A DNA stretch of 64,000 nt, from contig JANXZM010000096.1 in assembly GCA_025355505.1 (NCBI GenBank), positions 99,364-163,363 on the forward strand. The letters are read 5' to 3'. Numbering within the stretch: the stretch's first letter is position 1; every line of letters begins with the position of its first letter. This document shows positions 10,006 to 20,100 of this stretch, one piece after another. The stretch comes from Acidobacteriaceae bacterium (lineage in GTDB: Bacteria; Acidobacteriota; Terriglobia; Terriglobales; Acidobacteriaceae). A model generated the notes under the pieces. The model was not told the origin of the DNA, made no database searches, and saw only the letters and a list, made by a program, of their open reading frames with translations. The translations under genes were made by a program, and so were the position numbers.

Positions 10006-10075
10006 TTTGAAGGGGCGCGGCTTCAGCCGCGTCGCAACCCAAATTATTGAAGATGGGGCCTCGGCCCCTGAGGTA
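10006..10075 (+). repeat. two-hairpin repeat, family 1 (intergenic copy)
   Basis: GAAGGGGCGCGGCTTCAGCCGCG..~25 nt..GGGGCCTCGGCCCCTGAGG; shares layout and motifs with 18456..18519, 38971..39054(-), 45440..45511(-). Confidence 0.75.
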
Positions 10076-10172
10076 AATAGCGCAGAAATGCCCTATTGAA
10101 TCGAATTAACAAAGATGCTATGAACTTAAGGCGGCTCCGGCAGCATGGGTCGCGGCTTTCCATCTTTAATTT

Positions 10173-12902
10173 TTGAAGGACACTTTTGTGAAGATACTCC
10201 GGCTCTTCATCCCATTCTTTGCGCTTGCGGTCGCAGTCGCCCAGCCCAGCTTCCAGCCGGCTCCTGCCCTCACGCTCCCATTGCGCCAGGGGTGGGCCCT
10301 GCAGTCTTCCGCGAAAGTAACGGCAACGGGCGAAGCCATCTCCAGCCCGTCATTGAATGCCACATTCCAGACCAAGAACTGGATCCAGGCGGATGTTCCA
10401 ACGACGGTGGTGGCGGCGCAAATAAAGAGCGGGCTGCTGCCAGATCCTTTTTACGCCATGAATATGCGGCAGTACCCTGGCGTCAGCTATCCCGTTGGGT
10501 TCAATTTTTCAAATATTCCGATGCCGCCGGATAGTCCATACGCGGCTTCGTGGTGGTACCGCAAAGAGTTTACGCTGCCCAATGTGTACGCCGGAAGAAC
10601 TGTGTGGCTGAATTTCCGCGGCATCAACTACCGCGCCAACATTTTTCTCAACGGAAAGCAGATCGCCAACTCGAACGAAGTCGCGGGCGCATGGCGGACC
10701 TACGAATTCAACGTTACTTCCGCCGTCAAGCAAGGAGCCAACGTGCTTGCGGTGCAGGTATGGGCGCCGACCGAGAACAGCCTGGCAATCACTTTCGTGG
10801 ACTGGAATCCATCGCCCCCCGACAAGAACATGGGACTGTGGCATGAGGTTTATTTGACGACCAGTGGACCGGTCGCGCTGCGGAATCCGTCAGTGCTCTC
10901 CAAAGTGGATTTGCCCGCGGATACTACCAGTGCAGCCCACTTGACCGTAACCGCGCTGCTGAACAATGGCAGCGATCACCCGGTAAAAGGGACGCTGAAA
11001 GGCAGGATTGAGAACATCGAATTCGCGCAACCGGTGGAACTGGCGGCGGGCGAGTCGAAAGACGTGGTCTTCTCGCCGGATCGGTATCCGCAGCTCAACC
11101 TGAGCAATCCGCGGCTGTGGTGGCCGGCCCAGATGGGGACACCGAATCTGTACGATCTGCATCTTTCGTTCGAGATTGGAAGCGAGCTTTCCGATTTGTC
11201 CCGGACGAAGTTCGGCATTCGCGAGATCACATCCGAAGTCGCCGAGCACGCGCCGAATCGCTTCAAGCGCCTGTTCAAGGTCAACGGCAAGAACATTCTG
11301 ATTCGCGGCGGCGGCTGGACACCCGACATGATGATGCGCGAAACCCCGGAGCGGCTCGCCGATGAGTTTCGCTACGTGCGCGACCTGGGGCTAAATACGG
11401 TCCGGCTGGAAGGCAAACTTGAAACCGAGGAATTTTTCGAAATGGCGGACCAGCAGGGCATCCTGGTAATGGCCGGATGGTGCTGCTGCGACTTCTGGGA
11501 ACACTGGGGAAATTGGAAAGAGGAAGACTTCGACATCGCAAAATATTCTTTGCGCGACCAGATGTATCGGCTGAGGAGCCATCCGAGCCTGGTCATGTGG
11601 CTGAATGGCAGCGACAATCCTCCGCCACCTGACGTGGAGGAGATGTATCTGAAGGTTGAAGCCGACTTGCGCTGGCCGAATCCGGTAGTGTCTTCGGCCA
11701 CGGCCAAGCCGACCACGGTCACAGGCGAAAGCGGTGTGAAGATGAGCGGGCCTTATGAATACGTGGCGCCTTCGTACTGGGCAACGGATCCACATCTTCA
11801 GAAGGAAGAAAATTCCTGCAACCCGGGCGGGTGCGGCGGCGCCTACGGTTTCAACACTGAAACCAGCATGGGACCGGCGGTTCCGCCCATTGAGAGCGTT
11901 CAGCGCATGGTTCCCAGGAATCATCTCTGGCCAGTGGATGAGTACTGGAATTTCCATGCGGGCGGCGGGGCTTTCAAGACCATGCAAGTGTTTACCGATG
12001 CGCTGAATGCTCGCTACGGAAAGGCCAGCAGCGCGGAAGACTTCACCTACAAATCTCAGCTCATGACCTACGAAGGCGTGCGCGCCATGTACGAGGCCTA
12101 CAGTCGCAACAAGTACACTTCGACGGGCGTCGTCCAGTGGATGCTGAATAACGCGTGGCCTTCGATGATCTGGCATCTCTACGACTATTATTTGCGGCCG
12201 GGCGGCGGATATTTCGGCGCGAAGAAAGCCCTGCAGACGCTCGATCCGGTCTATGGCTACGACGATCGCTCCGTGTGGCTGGTGAGCAGCCAATATGTGG
12301 ATGCCAAGGGCCTGAAGCTGGCGGCGCGTGTGTTCAATGTGGATGGAACGCAGAAGTTTTCCAAAGAAACTTCGCTGGATGCGGCTGCCGATAGCACTGC
12401 GAAAGTGTTTGAGCTTCCGCAGATCGAGGGACTCTCGCCGGCATACTTCCTCGATCTTCGTATCACCGATGGCAGCGGCAAGCTGGTCGGGTCAAACTTC
12501 TACTGGCTCTCGACAAAACCGGAAACAGTCGACTGGGCAAAGTCGAACTGGTATACGACTCCGACCGCGTCGTATGCGGACTACACCGCGCTTGCTCAGT
12601 TGCCAAAGGTGAAGCTGAATGTATCGAGTCGCAGTGAGCGCACCGGCAATAGCACAAATGAAAATGAGATGACCCGCGTGACCGTGGAAAATCCCAGCAA
12701 GACTGTGGCGTTTTTTGTACGCCTGAAGCTCAACAAGGGTAAAGGTGGCGAGGAAATACTGCCGGTTGTCTGGCAAGACAATTACCTTTCGCTGCTGCCC
12801 GGTGAAAAGCGGGAGATCACCGCAACGTATCGCGCCGGTAGCATGGGAACGGCGAAACCAGAGATCGAAGTGGAGGGGTGGAACGTGGAGCAGTCTTGGT
12901 AA
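10173..12902 (+). CDS. secreted glycoside hydrolase family 2 protein (exo-beta-D-glucosaminidase / beta-mannosidase-like)
   Basis: Signal peptide; GH2 jelly-roll SWWYRKEFTLP..WLNFRGINYRANIFLNGKQIA; ILIRGGGWTPDMMMRE; LVMWLNGSDNPP; YEGVRAMYEAYSRNKYTSTGVVQWMLNNAWPSMIWHLYDY. Confidence 0.9.
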   Translation: MKDTFVKILRLFIPFFALAVAVAQPSFQPAPALTLPLRQGWALQSSAKVTATGEAISSPSLNATFQTKNWIQADVPTTVVAAQIKSGLLPDPFYAMNMRQYPGVSYPVGFNFSNIPMPPDSPYAASWWYRKEFTLPNVYAGRTVWLNFRGINYRANIFLNGKQIANSNEVAGAWRTYEFNVTSAVKQGANVLAVQVWAPTENSLAITFVDWNPSPPDKNMGLWHEVYLTTSGPVALRNPSVLSKVDLPADTTSAAHLTVTALLNNGSDHPVKGTLKGRIENIEFAQPVELAAGESKDVVFSPDRYPQLNLSNPRLWWPAQMGTPNLYDLHLSFEIGSELSDLSRTKFGIREITSEVAEHAPNRFKRLFKVNGKNILIRGGGWTPDMMMRETPERLADEFRYVRDLGLNTVRLEGKLETEEFFEMADQQGILVMAGWCCCDFWEHWGNWKEEDFDIAKYSLRDQMYRLRSHPSLVMWLNGSDNPPPPDVEEMYLKVEADLRWPNPVVSSATAKPTTVTGESGVKMSGPYEYVAPSYWATDPHLQKEENSCNPGGCGGAYGFNTETSMGPAVPPIESVQRMVPRNHLWPVDEYWNFHAGGGAFKTMQVFTDALNARYGKASSAEDFTYKSQLMTYEGVRAMYEAYSRNKYTSTGVVQWMLNNAWPSMIWHLYDYYLRPGGGYFGAKKALQTLDPVYGYDDRSVWLVSSQYVDAKGLKLAARVFNVDGTQKFSKETSLDAAADSTAKVFELPQIEGLSPAYFLDLRITDGSGKLVGSNFYWLSTKPETVDWAKSNWYTTPTASYADYTALAQLPKVKLNVSSRSERTGNSTNENEMTRVTVENPSKTVAFFVRLKLNKGKGGEEILPVVWQDNYLSLLPGEKREITATYRAGSMGTAKPEIEVEGWNVEQSW

Positions 12903-12947
12903 TTGCGTAAAAGAAGGTTTCAGGGTTTCAAATTACAAATTACAAGA

Positions 12948-14315
12948 TTACAACTTCTCCTCGGCCTCGTCCGCGGGCAGATCAAAGTTAACCAAGTCTC
13001 CGCGGAAGCCACGCGTCTTCCAGGCCCCGAAGGCGATGCCCACAACCATCCAGATGGCACCGGCGATCTTGGCCTTAGGACTGAGGCTGAGCCAGAGCAA
13101 CAAGCAGATCACAAAGCCTAAAACGGGTGGCACAACAAAAGACAGCGTCCTTTTTTGTTCGCGCACCACATAGCGCATGAACGCCGCGGCGTTCACGCCC
13201 ATGAAGGCAATGAGCGCGCCGAAATTGAGCATCTCCGCGCCCAGACCATAACTCATCACGAACGCGCCGATCAGCGCAATTGCGCCCACAAACAACACGT
13301 TATTCCGCGGCACTCGATGCTTCGCGTCCACCACTCCGAAAAAAGACTTCGGGAGCGCGTTGCTTCTTCCCATACCGTAGAGCAGGCGGGCAGCGCCGAT
13401 CTGCGAGCCCATGCCCGATCCGAAGTTCGCTACCAGCAGGGTAAATCCGATAATGCCAAACATCGGCTTCCAGGCTCGCCCAGCGACGTGAACAAAGGCC
13501 GTGTCAACGTCCGGAAAAGGCTGCGATGCGGGCCAGATCAACTGCGCGACGTACACCTCAACCGCAGATAAAATGCCGATCACCACGCAGGTCAGCACCG
13601 TTGCCAGCAGAATATTGCGGCGCGGGTTTTCCGCTTCTTCCGACAGCGTTGAGATGCCGTCGAAACCGATATAGGTGAGCACCGCGATCGATGTTCCACC
13701 AAGCACGGCCTTGGTGTTCCACAAACTCGGGTCGTAAAAGGGCCGTGTATAGAAGCCCGCGCTGTCGTGCGGGTTCCCCAGAATGTAGCGTGCCGCCACC
13801 ACAAAAAAAATAGCAATCACCACGCCCATCCCCGCAGCCAGCGCCGAGTTCACGCGAGCCGACGTTTTCACTCCCTGAATATTCAGGAGCGTAAACACCA
13901 GCGCAAAGAAAACAGCCCATGCCCAGTACGGCACGCCGGGAGCAAACACGTGCGCCTGCTGGCTGCACCAAATCGTGCAGATGATCGGATTGAGCATGTA
14001 ATCCATCACCATGCTCCAGCCAGTGACATAACCAAGAGCGGGATTGATTTCCTGGCCGACGTATGTGAAGGCCGAGCCGGCGCTGGGATATGCGCGCGCC
14101 ATGCGGCCATAGCTGATGGCGGTGAACAGCATCGCCACCAGGGCGATCAGGATGGTCGTAACCACGTGCCCATGTCCGCGATCGCTGAGCACCCCGAACA
14201 CGGACATCGGCGCGACCGGCTGAATCACGATGATGCCGTACAGAATCAGATCCCAAAGCGTAAGCGAGCGCCTGAGACGCGGAGCATCAGCGGGCGGGTT
14301 GGCGGTTGAGCTCAT
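12948..14315 (-). CDS. APC-superfamily amino acid permease
   Basis: 12 TM-like hydrophobic segments; YGRMARAYPSAGSAFTYVGQEINPALGYVTGWSMVMDYM; IGFDGISTLSEEAENPRRNI. Confidence 0.92.
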   Translation of the reverse strand: MSSTANPPADAPRLRRSLTLWDLILYGIIVIQPVAPMSVFGVLSDRGHGHVVTTILIALVAMLFTAISYGRMARAYPSAGSAFTYVGQEINPALGYVTGWSMVMDYMLNPIICTIWCSQQAHVFAPGVPYWAWAVFFALVFTLLNIQGVKTSARVNSALAAGMGVVIAIFFVVAARYILGNPHDSAGFYTRPFYDPSLWNTKAVLGGTSIAVLTYIGFDGISTLSEEAENPRRNILLATVLTCVVIGILSAVEVYVAQLIWPASQPFPDVDTAFVHVAGRAWKPMFGIIGFTLLVANFGSGMGSQIGAARLLYGMGRSNALPKSFFGVVDAKHRVPRNNVLFVGAIALIGAFVMSYGLGAEMLNFGALIAFMGVNAAAFMRYVVREQKRTLSFVVPPVLGFVICLLLWLSLSPKAKIAGAIWMVVGIAFGAWKTRGFRGDLVNFDLPADEAEEKL

Positions 14316-14499
14316 TGACGGCCTTAAAACAAATCCCCATTATCCCGGGCAGATAACGGGGTTCGAGAAACACCTGTGTGGCTAGCAAGGTCGCAAACAG
14401 CGCTGCTTGCCGCCTTTCTCAAAATCCACTCGAATTCTATACGGCAGGCACATTCTGTCAACGAAAAAACGCGCATATTAAAACGATTCTTGCCGAAGT

Positions 14500-16308
14500 T
14501 CAGAACACAAGTGCTTCCGGAGCCGGCAAAGCGGCCGTTTCCTTGATTCCCTGTCCTTCGGTGATCGAGTGAATCTTGTCCGCAGCCACGTCTTTGAAGC
14601 TCTCCACCTTGCCGTTTGGCCAGCGTACTTCCACCAAGTCAATTTTTGTCGCCGATCCCAGGCCGAAATGCAGACGCAGATCGTTCTGCGAAAGATAACT
14701 GCCGCCACCGCGCACTTCGTCGAACTGCGTCATTCCTCCGGCTTGAATGGTGACACGCGAACCGATCGCGGCGCGATTGCTTTTTGTTCCGGTCAGATGG
14801 AAGAGCACGCGATGGTTCGCGATCTTATTTGTATTGAGCAGCAGTGACGGCGGTTCACCGACGTTGAGCACGACGATATCGACATTGCCGTTGTTGGCGA
14901 TGTCGCCGAAAGCAGCGCCCCGCCGGGATTTCAGCGGCATGTCGGCGAACCCAGCCAGCTTCGAAACTTCTTCGAACGTTCCGTTGCGCAGATTACGATG
15001 CAACAGCATCGGTTCAGCGTAGGCGGCGCTTCCCTTCACTGTGTCCATCTGCGGATAGACGTGTCCGTTGGCTACGAACAGATCGAGCCAGCCATCATTG
15101 TCCATATCCAAAAATGTTGTCCCCCAGCCGACCAGCGGCAAGCTGGGCTGGCCGAGATGCGATGGCATGGCGACATCTTCGAATCCACGCGACCCCTGGT
15201 TGTGATAAAGCGTGTTGGGCTGGTCGGCAAATTCCGTCACGAACATCGAGAGGCGTCCGCTGTGATCGTAGTCGCCCCACGTCACGCCCATGGAGCCGAG
15301 CGCCTGACCTTCACCATTCAGCGCAATGCCGCCGACCATGGCCTCGTCGCTGAACTTGCCATTGTGATTGTTGTGATAGAGATGATTGGGAGTGGCGTCG
15401 TCGGCAACAAACAGATCGGGCCAGCCGTCGTTGTCGTAGTCGCCCCAGCTGGCACCCAGTCCATAGTATTTTTCGGGATCGTCTACACCGGCTTTTTTCG
15501 AGACTTCTTCAAACGTTCCGTCGCCACGGTTGCGGTAGAGCAGATCGGTTTCCCCCTCCATGCCCCACGGTCCGCACTGCACCGGAGCGCCTTTGAACTG
15601 GCAGAACTTGGTCGAGCCAAAAGCGGGCAGGTCGCTCATTTCCACGTGAACATACCGTGAGACAAACAAATCGACGTTTCCATCGCGGTCGTAATCTGCC
15701 CAAGCCGCGCCCGTAGAGAAACCGCCTCCGCGCACTCCTGCCTTGTCAGTCACGTCTTCGAAAATGCAATTGCCTTTGTTGCGATAAAGCGCATTCCCGC
15801 CGTAGCCGGTAACGAAAAAATCAAGGTTGCCATCGTTGTCGAAGTCGGCGACAGCAACGCCCATGCCCCAACCTTTGCGACTGAGTCCGGCCTTCTCGGT
15901 GATGTCGGTGAACTTGAGGCCGGCATCCTGATGCCAGAGCGTGACGAGGAGATCGCCGCCCTGCTTATAGCGATCGACAGTCGATCCATTCACCATCACG
16001 ATATCGAGTTTGCCGTCATTGTCGCAGTCGAACAGGCCCACGCCACCGCTCATGGATTCGATGACGTAGTATTTTTCTGCCGAGGAAAAGTGAGAGGCGG
16101 TAAGGCCGGCTTGGACTGCGATGTCGCGAAAGATGGGAACGGGGGCAGTGAGTTTGGGCGGAGGAGGTTTCTTCTCAATGCGGGCGGGGGGAATTTTCGC
16201 TGGCGGTCCCATTGGACTTTGGGGCGCGGTTTGCGCAGACAGCAGGCTGCCGAGAACCGCAAATAGAACTGCCATTCGGCCGCGCTTACAAGGCGCTTGT
16301 GAAGTCAT
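14500..16308 (-). CDS. FG-GAP/VCBS repeat + ASPIC/UnbV-domain protein (CRTAC1 family)
   Basis: Repeated DYDNDGWPDLFVADD-type motifs; C-terminal RAAIGSRVTIQAGGMTQFDEVRGGGSYLSQNDLRLHFGLGSATKIDLVEVRWPNGK. Confidence 0.9.
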   Translation of the reverse strand: MTSQAPCKRGRMAVLFAVLGSLLSAQTAPQSPMGPPAKIPPARIEKKPPPPKLTAPVPIFRDIAVQAGLTASHFSSAEKYYVIESMSGGVGLFDCDNDGKLDIVMVNGSTVDRYKQGGDLLVTLWHQDAGLKFTDITEKAGLSRKGWGMGVAVADFDNDGNLDFFVTGYGGNALYRNKGNCIFEDVTDKAGVRGGGFSTGAAWADYDRDGNVDLFVSRYVHVEMSDLPAFGSTKFCQFKGAPVQCGPWGMEGETDLLYRNRGDGTFEEVSKKAGVDDPEKYYGLGASWGDYDNDGWPDLFVADDATPNHLYHNNHNGKFSDEAMVGGIALNGEGQALGSMGVTWGDYDHSGRLSMFVTEFADQPNTLYHNQGSRGFEDVAMPSHLGQPSLPLVGWGTTFLDMDNDGWLDLFVANGHVYPQMDTVKGSAAYAEPMLLHRNLRNGTFEEVSKLAGFADMPLKSRRGAAFGDIANNGNVDIVVLNVGEPPSLLLNTNKIANHRVLFHLTGTKSNRAAIGSRVTIQAGGMTQFDEVRGGGSYLSQNDLRLHFGLGSATKIDLVEVRWPNGKVESFKDVAADKIHSITEGQGIKETAALPAPEALVF

Positions 16309-17150
16309 CGCAGACTTCTGCCTTTGTTCTCGATCTCCGGGCTAATCGGTATTACGTCTGGATTGTTGGTTTCCAAAATTACCTTCAGACCCTCATAGTT
16401 GAGCTTGTAAATACGCCAAACACGCTCTTTGAGCCTGGTCATTGCTCGCCGCTCAGGAAGGTGTGTGTCGTAGGTCCGAGTGATGAGCAACCGCCGACAC
16501 TCATAGGCAAGATTGTCGGCGGCTTGCAACATCAAATAGTCCTGCTCGTTCTCGTAGAGCAGCGGCAGTAAGGGTTTCGAGCAAATTGGATTCTTTTCCG
16601 CAAATTCATCAAACATCTGGCTGGCTCTGCCCTTGTATTGTTCTTGATAGTCGAATATTGGACGCACCAACCCTTGTTGCGATGGAGACAAAATGCTGTT
16701 CAGGCTATTCATTTGGAGGCCGGATTCCATCAGCACAAGCTGGGCACAGAAGAAATAGGGAGCGGGCACCGACCGATTGACTCTCTTATACTCCTTAACG
16801 ATCCGGTGATAATCCGGCAATAGCAACACCGCTCCGAAGCCAACCAGAAGATCAAAGCCAACAATTATGTCGATGGACTCAATTTTTATTTTGTCGAAAA
16901 GGGCCTTCTCCCTTGCGGAGAATAATCGTTTCGTCACATTCTTCGGGTCGTCGCGGAACTTAGCAAATTGTCCTTCCCCGGCATTCAGTTCCGACGCTTT
17001 GAAATACTCCAAGTCATACTTTTCTAACATCCGCTCTTTCCATGCTAGGTCAAAATGGACGCAATCATACTGATGACCCATGAATCCTGCGACTGCATAA
17101 GCACGTTCGTTATCGTCGCTCTCGTCATAATATGAGGCTGCATGCCACAT
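16305..17150 (-). CDS. DUF3800-like protein
   Basis: N-terminal YYDESDDNERAYAVAGFMG and C-terminal LQAADNLAYECRRLL resemble DUF3800 proteins; ATGA overlap with 14500..16308. Confidence 0.6.
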   Translation of the reverse strand: MWHAASYYDESDDNERAYAVAGFMGHQYDCVHFDLAWKERMLEKYDLEYFKASELNAGEGQFAKFRDDPKNVTKRLFSAREKALFDKIKIESIDIIVGFDLLVGFGAVLLLPDYHRIVKEYKRVNRSVPAPYFFCAQLVLMESGLQMNSLNSILSPSQQGLVRPIFDYQEQYKGRASQMFDEFAEKNPICSKPLLPLLYENEQDYLMLQAADNLAYECRRLLITRTYDTHLPERRAMTRLKERVWRIYKLNYEGLKVILETNNPDVIPISPEIENKGRSLR

Positions 17151-17190
17151 CGAGAATCTTCCTTCATGGTCAGTCAAGCATGTTGTAACC

Positions 17191-20100
17191 CTATTTGGGA
17201 TATTGAAACGAATACCCACCCGCCTCATTCCCCGACATGAACCTGGTGTTGTATTCAAGCAAGTAATTCAGGTGCTCGGCATCGGACGGAAACGACTTGC
17301 CCGGATACGGATAGGTGCGCATGTCGCGGAATGGCAGAGGGTCCACCGTATCACCGCGGTAGGCGTAGAAGTCCATATCTTTTTCATATCCGTTGGCGAT
17401 GAAGAAATAGTCGCGCACCCATCCGCGGGGCAAGGCGGGCAGTTTCGTCGGATCGAAGTCGAGCGCGACTTCATCGCCCGATCCGAAAACGGCAAATTCA
17501 TCGTCGATCGATTCAAGCAGCGGCCGCACATCGCCGTAACGCGTGTAAGCGCCGGCGGGCCGCGTGTAAGGGCCAGTGGCGCTGGCCTTTTCGTAAATGT
17601 ATTTCACGTTGCCCGGCGGCTGGTCTTCGATCTTCAGCGGGAAGCCGTGAAAATTCAGTTCAGCGCGCGCGAGCGGTACCGGCGTCAGGCGGGCGCTCTG
17701 ATCCTGGCTGGTGCGGCTGATCAGGATGTTGTCCCAGTAGATCTGCAGATTCGTGGTGATGCGAATGCGCCGCGTGCCCGGCGGAAGTTTGCCGGTGAGA
17801 TCGGCGGTCATGGTGCGCGCGCCGCCCGCGGGGAATCCCATGTCATCGACGACGCGGACCCATTTTGTTTTCGCGTCGCTTCCAGTCGAGTTGCCCGCCG
17901 CAACCTGCGCTTCGACATACGGCGCAAACGGCCGCAGGTGCGCTTGATCGGCGGCATACATGCTGGTCGCGGAGAAATATTCGATCTCGCCGTGCATCAG
18001 CAGCCACAACGGACCGCCGCGGTACGGCTCGCCGAGATCGAGCTCCAGGCTGTGGGGCTCGGTGAATCCCAAGAATGAAAGCACTTTGAAGTCGCCGAAA
18101 TAGCGATGCGCGAGCAAATCGGGAAGCACGTTGTGGCCATGCTCATCCCACGCACCGGCGGGCGGACGCGCGTCGCGGCTGAACACAACCTTGAACGGCG
18201 GGTAAGGCGGATTGCTGGCGAAATATTCGTTGGGATCGACTTCGACATCGGCGGGATGATCGACGGCGAGCAATTGCACCTGATCGAGGTAAACGGATTC
18301 TTCAAGCGGCTCCATGAAGCGGAAACTCAGCTTGCCATTTTTTTCGCGGAGCGAGGCGCGATCGAGCTTGATGGATTCGGTAGGACGAGCAATGTTACGC
18401 ACAACTTTAGAGCTGGCTTCATACTTAGAGCTGGTTTCAGAAATCGGCTTTGGGTAGAGCACGGCTTCAGCCGTGCCGTTCAGGGCTTGGAAGGAAACGG
18501 GCTTTAGCCCCTGAGGGACGGCGTTGCCATCGCCAGCCGCCATCCAGTGTCCAACCACGCCCGCGCCAAGCATGTCTCCAACAAGCTTGTATTCGTGGCC
18601 GTCCCATGCAAATAAAGTTGGGCAGGAACTGCCGCGGCGATCCATTTCGAGAAAATCCTGACGCTTGTTGGCGGCGACTTCAATCTCATCCTGCAAAACG
18701 CCCGTCGGCCACAACATGCGGACGACATCGGCTTCTTTCGCCTGTCCGAGACCGATGGTCAGGTAGGGTGAGTTCTGTCCCAGGTAGCCGGACGATCCGT
18801 ACACCTCAAACTTCTGCCGCAGCCCGGCGGAGAAGACTTCAACTTTCGTGCCGATGGCGCTCTTGTTATCGTTCAAGCCCTTGAGCGCGAGGCGCAGCGA
18901 GTTATTCTTGTTGCCACCTTCGTTGCGGAGCAGCACGGCGGGCCCGTGGTTTTGCGTGATCAGAAGATCGACGGCGCCGTCGTTGTCATAGTCGCCGACG
19001 ATGATGGCACGCGGCTCCTTAAGTTGAATTTTGTCGAGGCCCGTTTCGGCAGTGACATCTTTGAAGCCGTCGGGCCCGAGATTGCGGAAGATACGGACTT
19101 CGCCCTTGCCCTCTTTCGTCTCGCCGACTGCGACGAGATCGACCCATCCGTCGTTGTCGTAATCGATGGCAGCAACGCCAAAGCCCTTTACCCAATCTAC
19201 TTTGGGTAGCTGTACCTGCTCGAACGCCTTGCCTTGCTTGTTCTGCCAAAGCGTAATGCCGGGCGCAAGGACGTGTGTGAAGGCTATGTCCATCCAGTCG
19301 TCGTGATTAAAGTCGAGGATGGCAACGCCAAGGGTTTTCTCGGGTTTCAGTCCGGTCCAGGGCTGGCGCGCTGGGAATTTTCCTTCCCGGGGATTCTCAA
19401 AGATCGTAGCCACTTCGCCTGTAACAACGAGGTCAACGGCGCGATCGTTGTTGTAGTCGGTCCCAACAGCCGCCGTGTGGAAGCCACCAGTTAAAAGTCC
19501 AGTCTCTCGGCTGACGTCAGTGAAGGTACCGTTTCCATTGTTGCGCCAGACTTGGTCTTTCCACTCCGGTTCGCTTTTCGCAATATACAAGTCCAGATCG
19601 CCATCGTGGTCGTAATCAATGAAAGTAACACCGACATTAAAACCCTCGGCTTTGATTCCGGCAGCCTCAGTGACATCTTTGAATGTTCCGTTTTTCTCGT
19701 TGTGCAGCAACAGGACGCGGTGCCTAAAGCTCACAACCAAGTCCGTGGCGCCGTCGTTGTCATAGTCGCCCGCCGTGCACCCGATACCATGCAGGCTGGG
19801 ATCGAGTCCGGACGCTTTCGTGACATCCTCAAACTTGCCGTTGCCGAGGTTGTGGTAAAGGCCGAAACCGCCTTGCGGCCCATCATCCGCGACAAACAGA
19901 TCCACTCGCCCGTCCCCGTCGTAATCCAAGAAGCAGGCACCCGTACCAACGATGCCTTCCTCGAAGTGCCTTTGAACCTTGCCGCCCTCCATTGTCGCGG
20001 ATCCTATGGGGCTGGACTTGGTTACGATCCCCGCCTTCTCCGTCACATCCACAAACCTCACCGGAATCGCCGCCGCCACCTTCTCGACCGTCACCGGCGA

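Noticed and set aside
18946-19209. Plus-strand ORFs rich in VVVIVADDD in the FG-GAP genes
   Set aside because: Antisense reading of the repetitive DYDNDG-encoding codons
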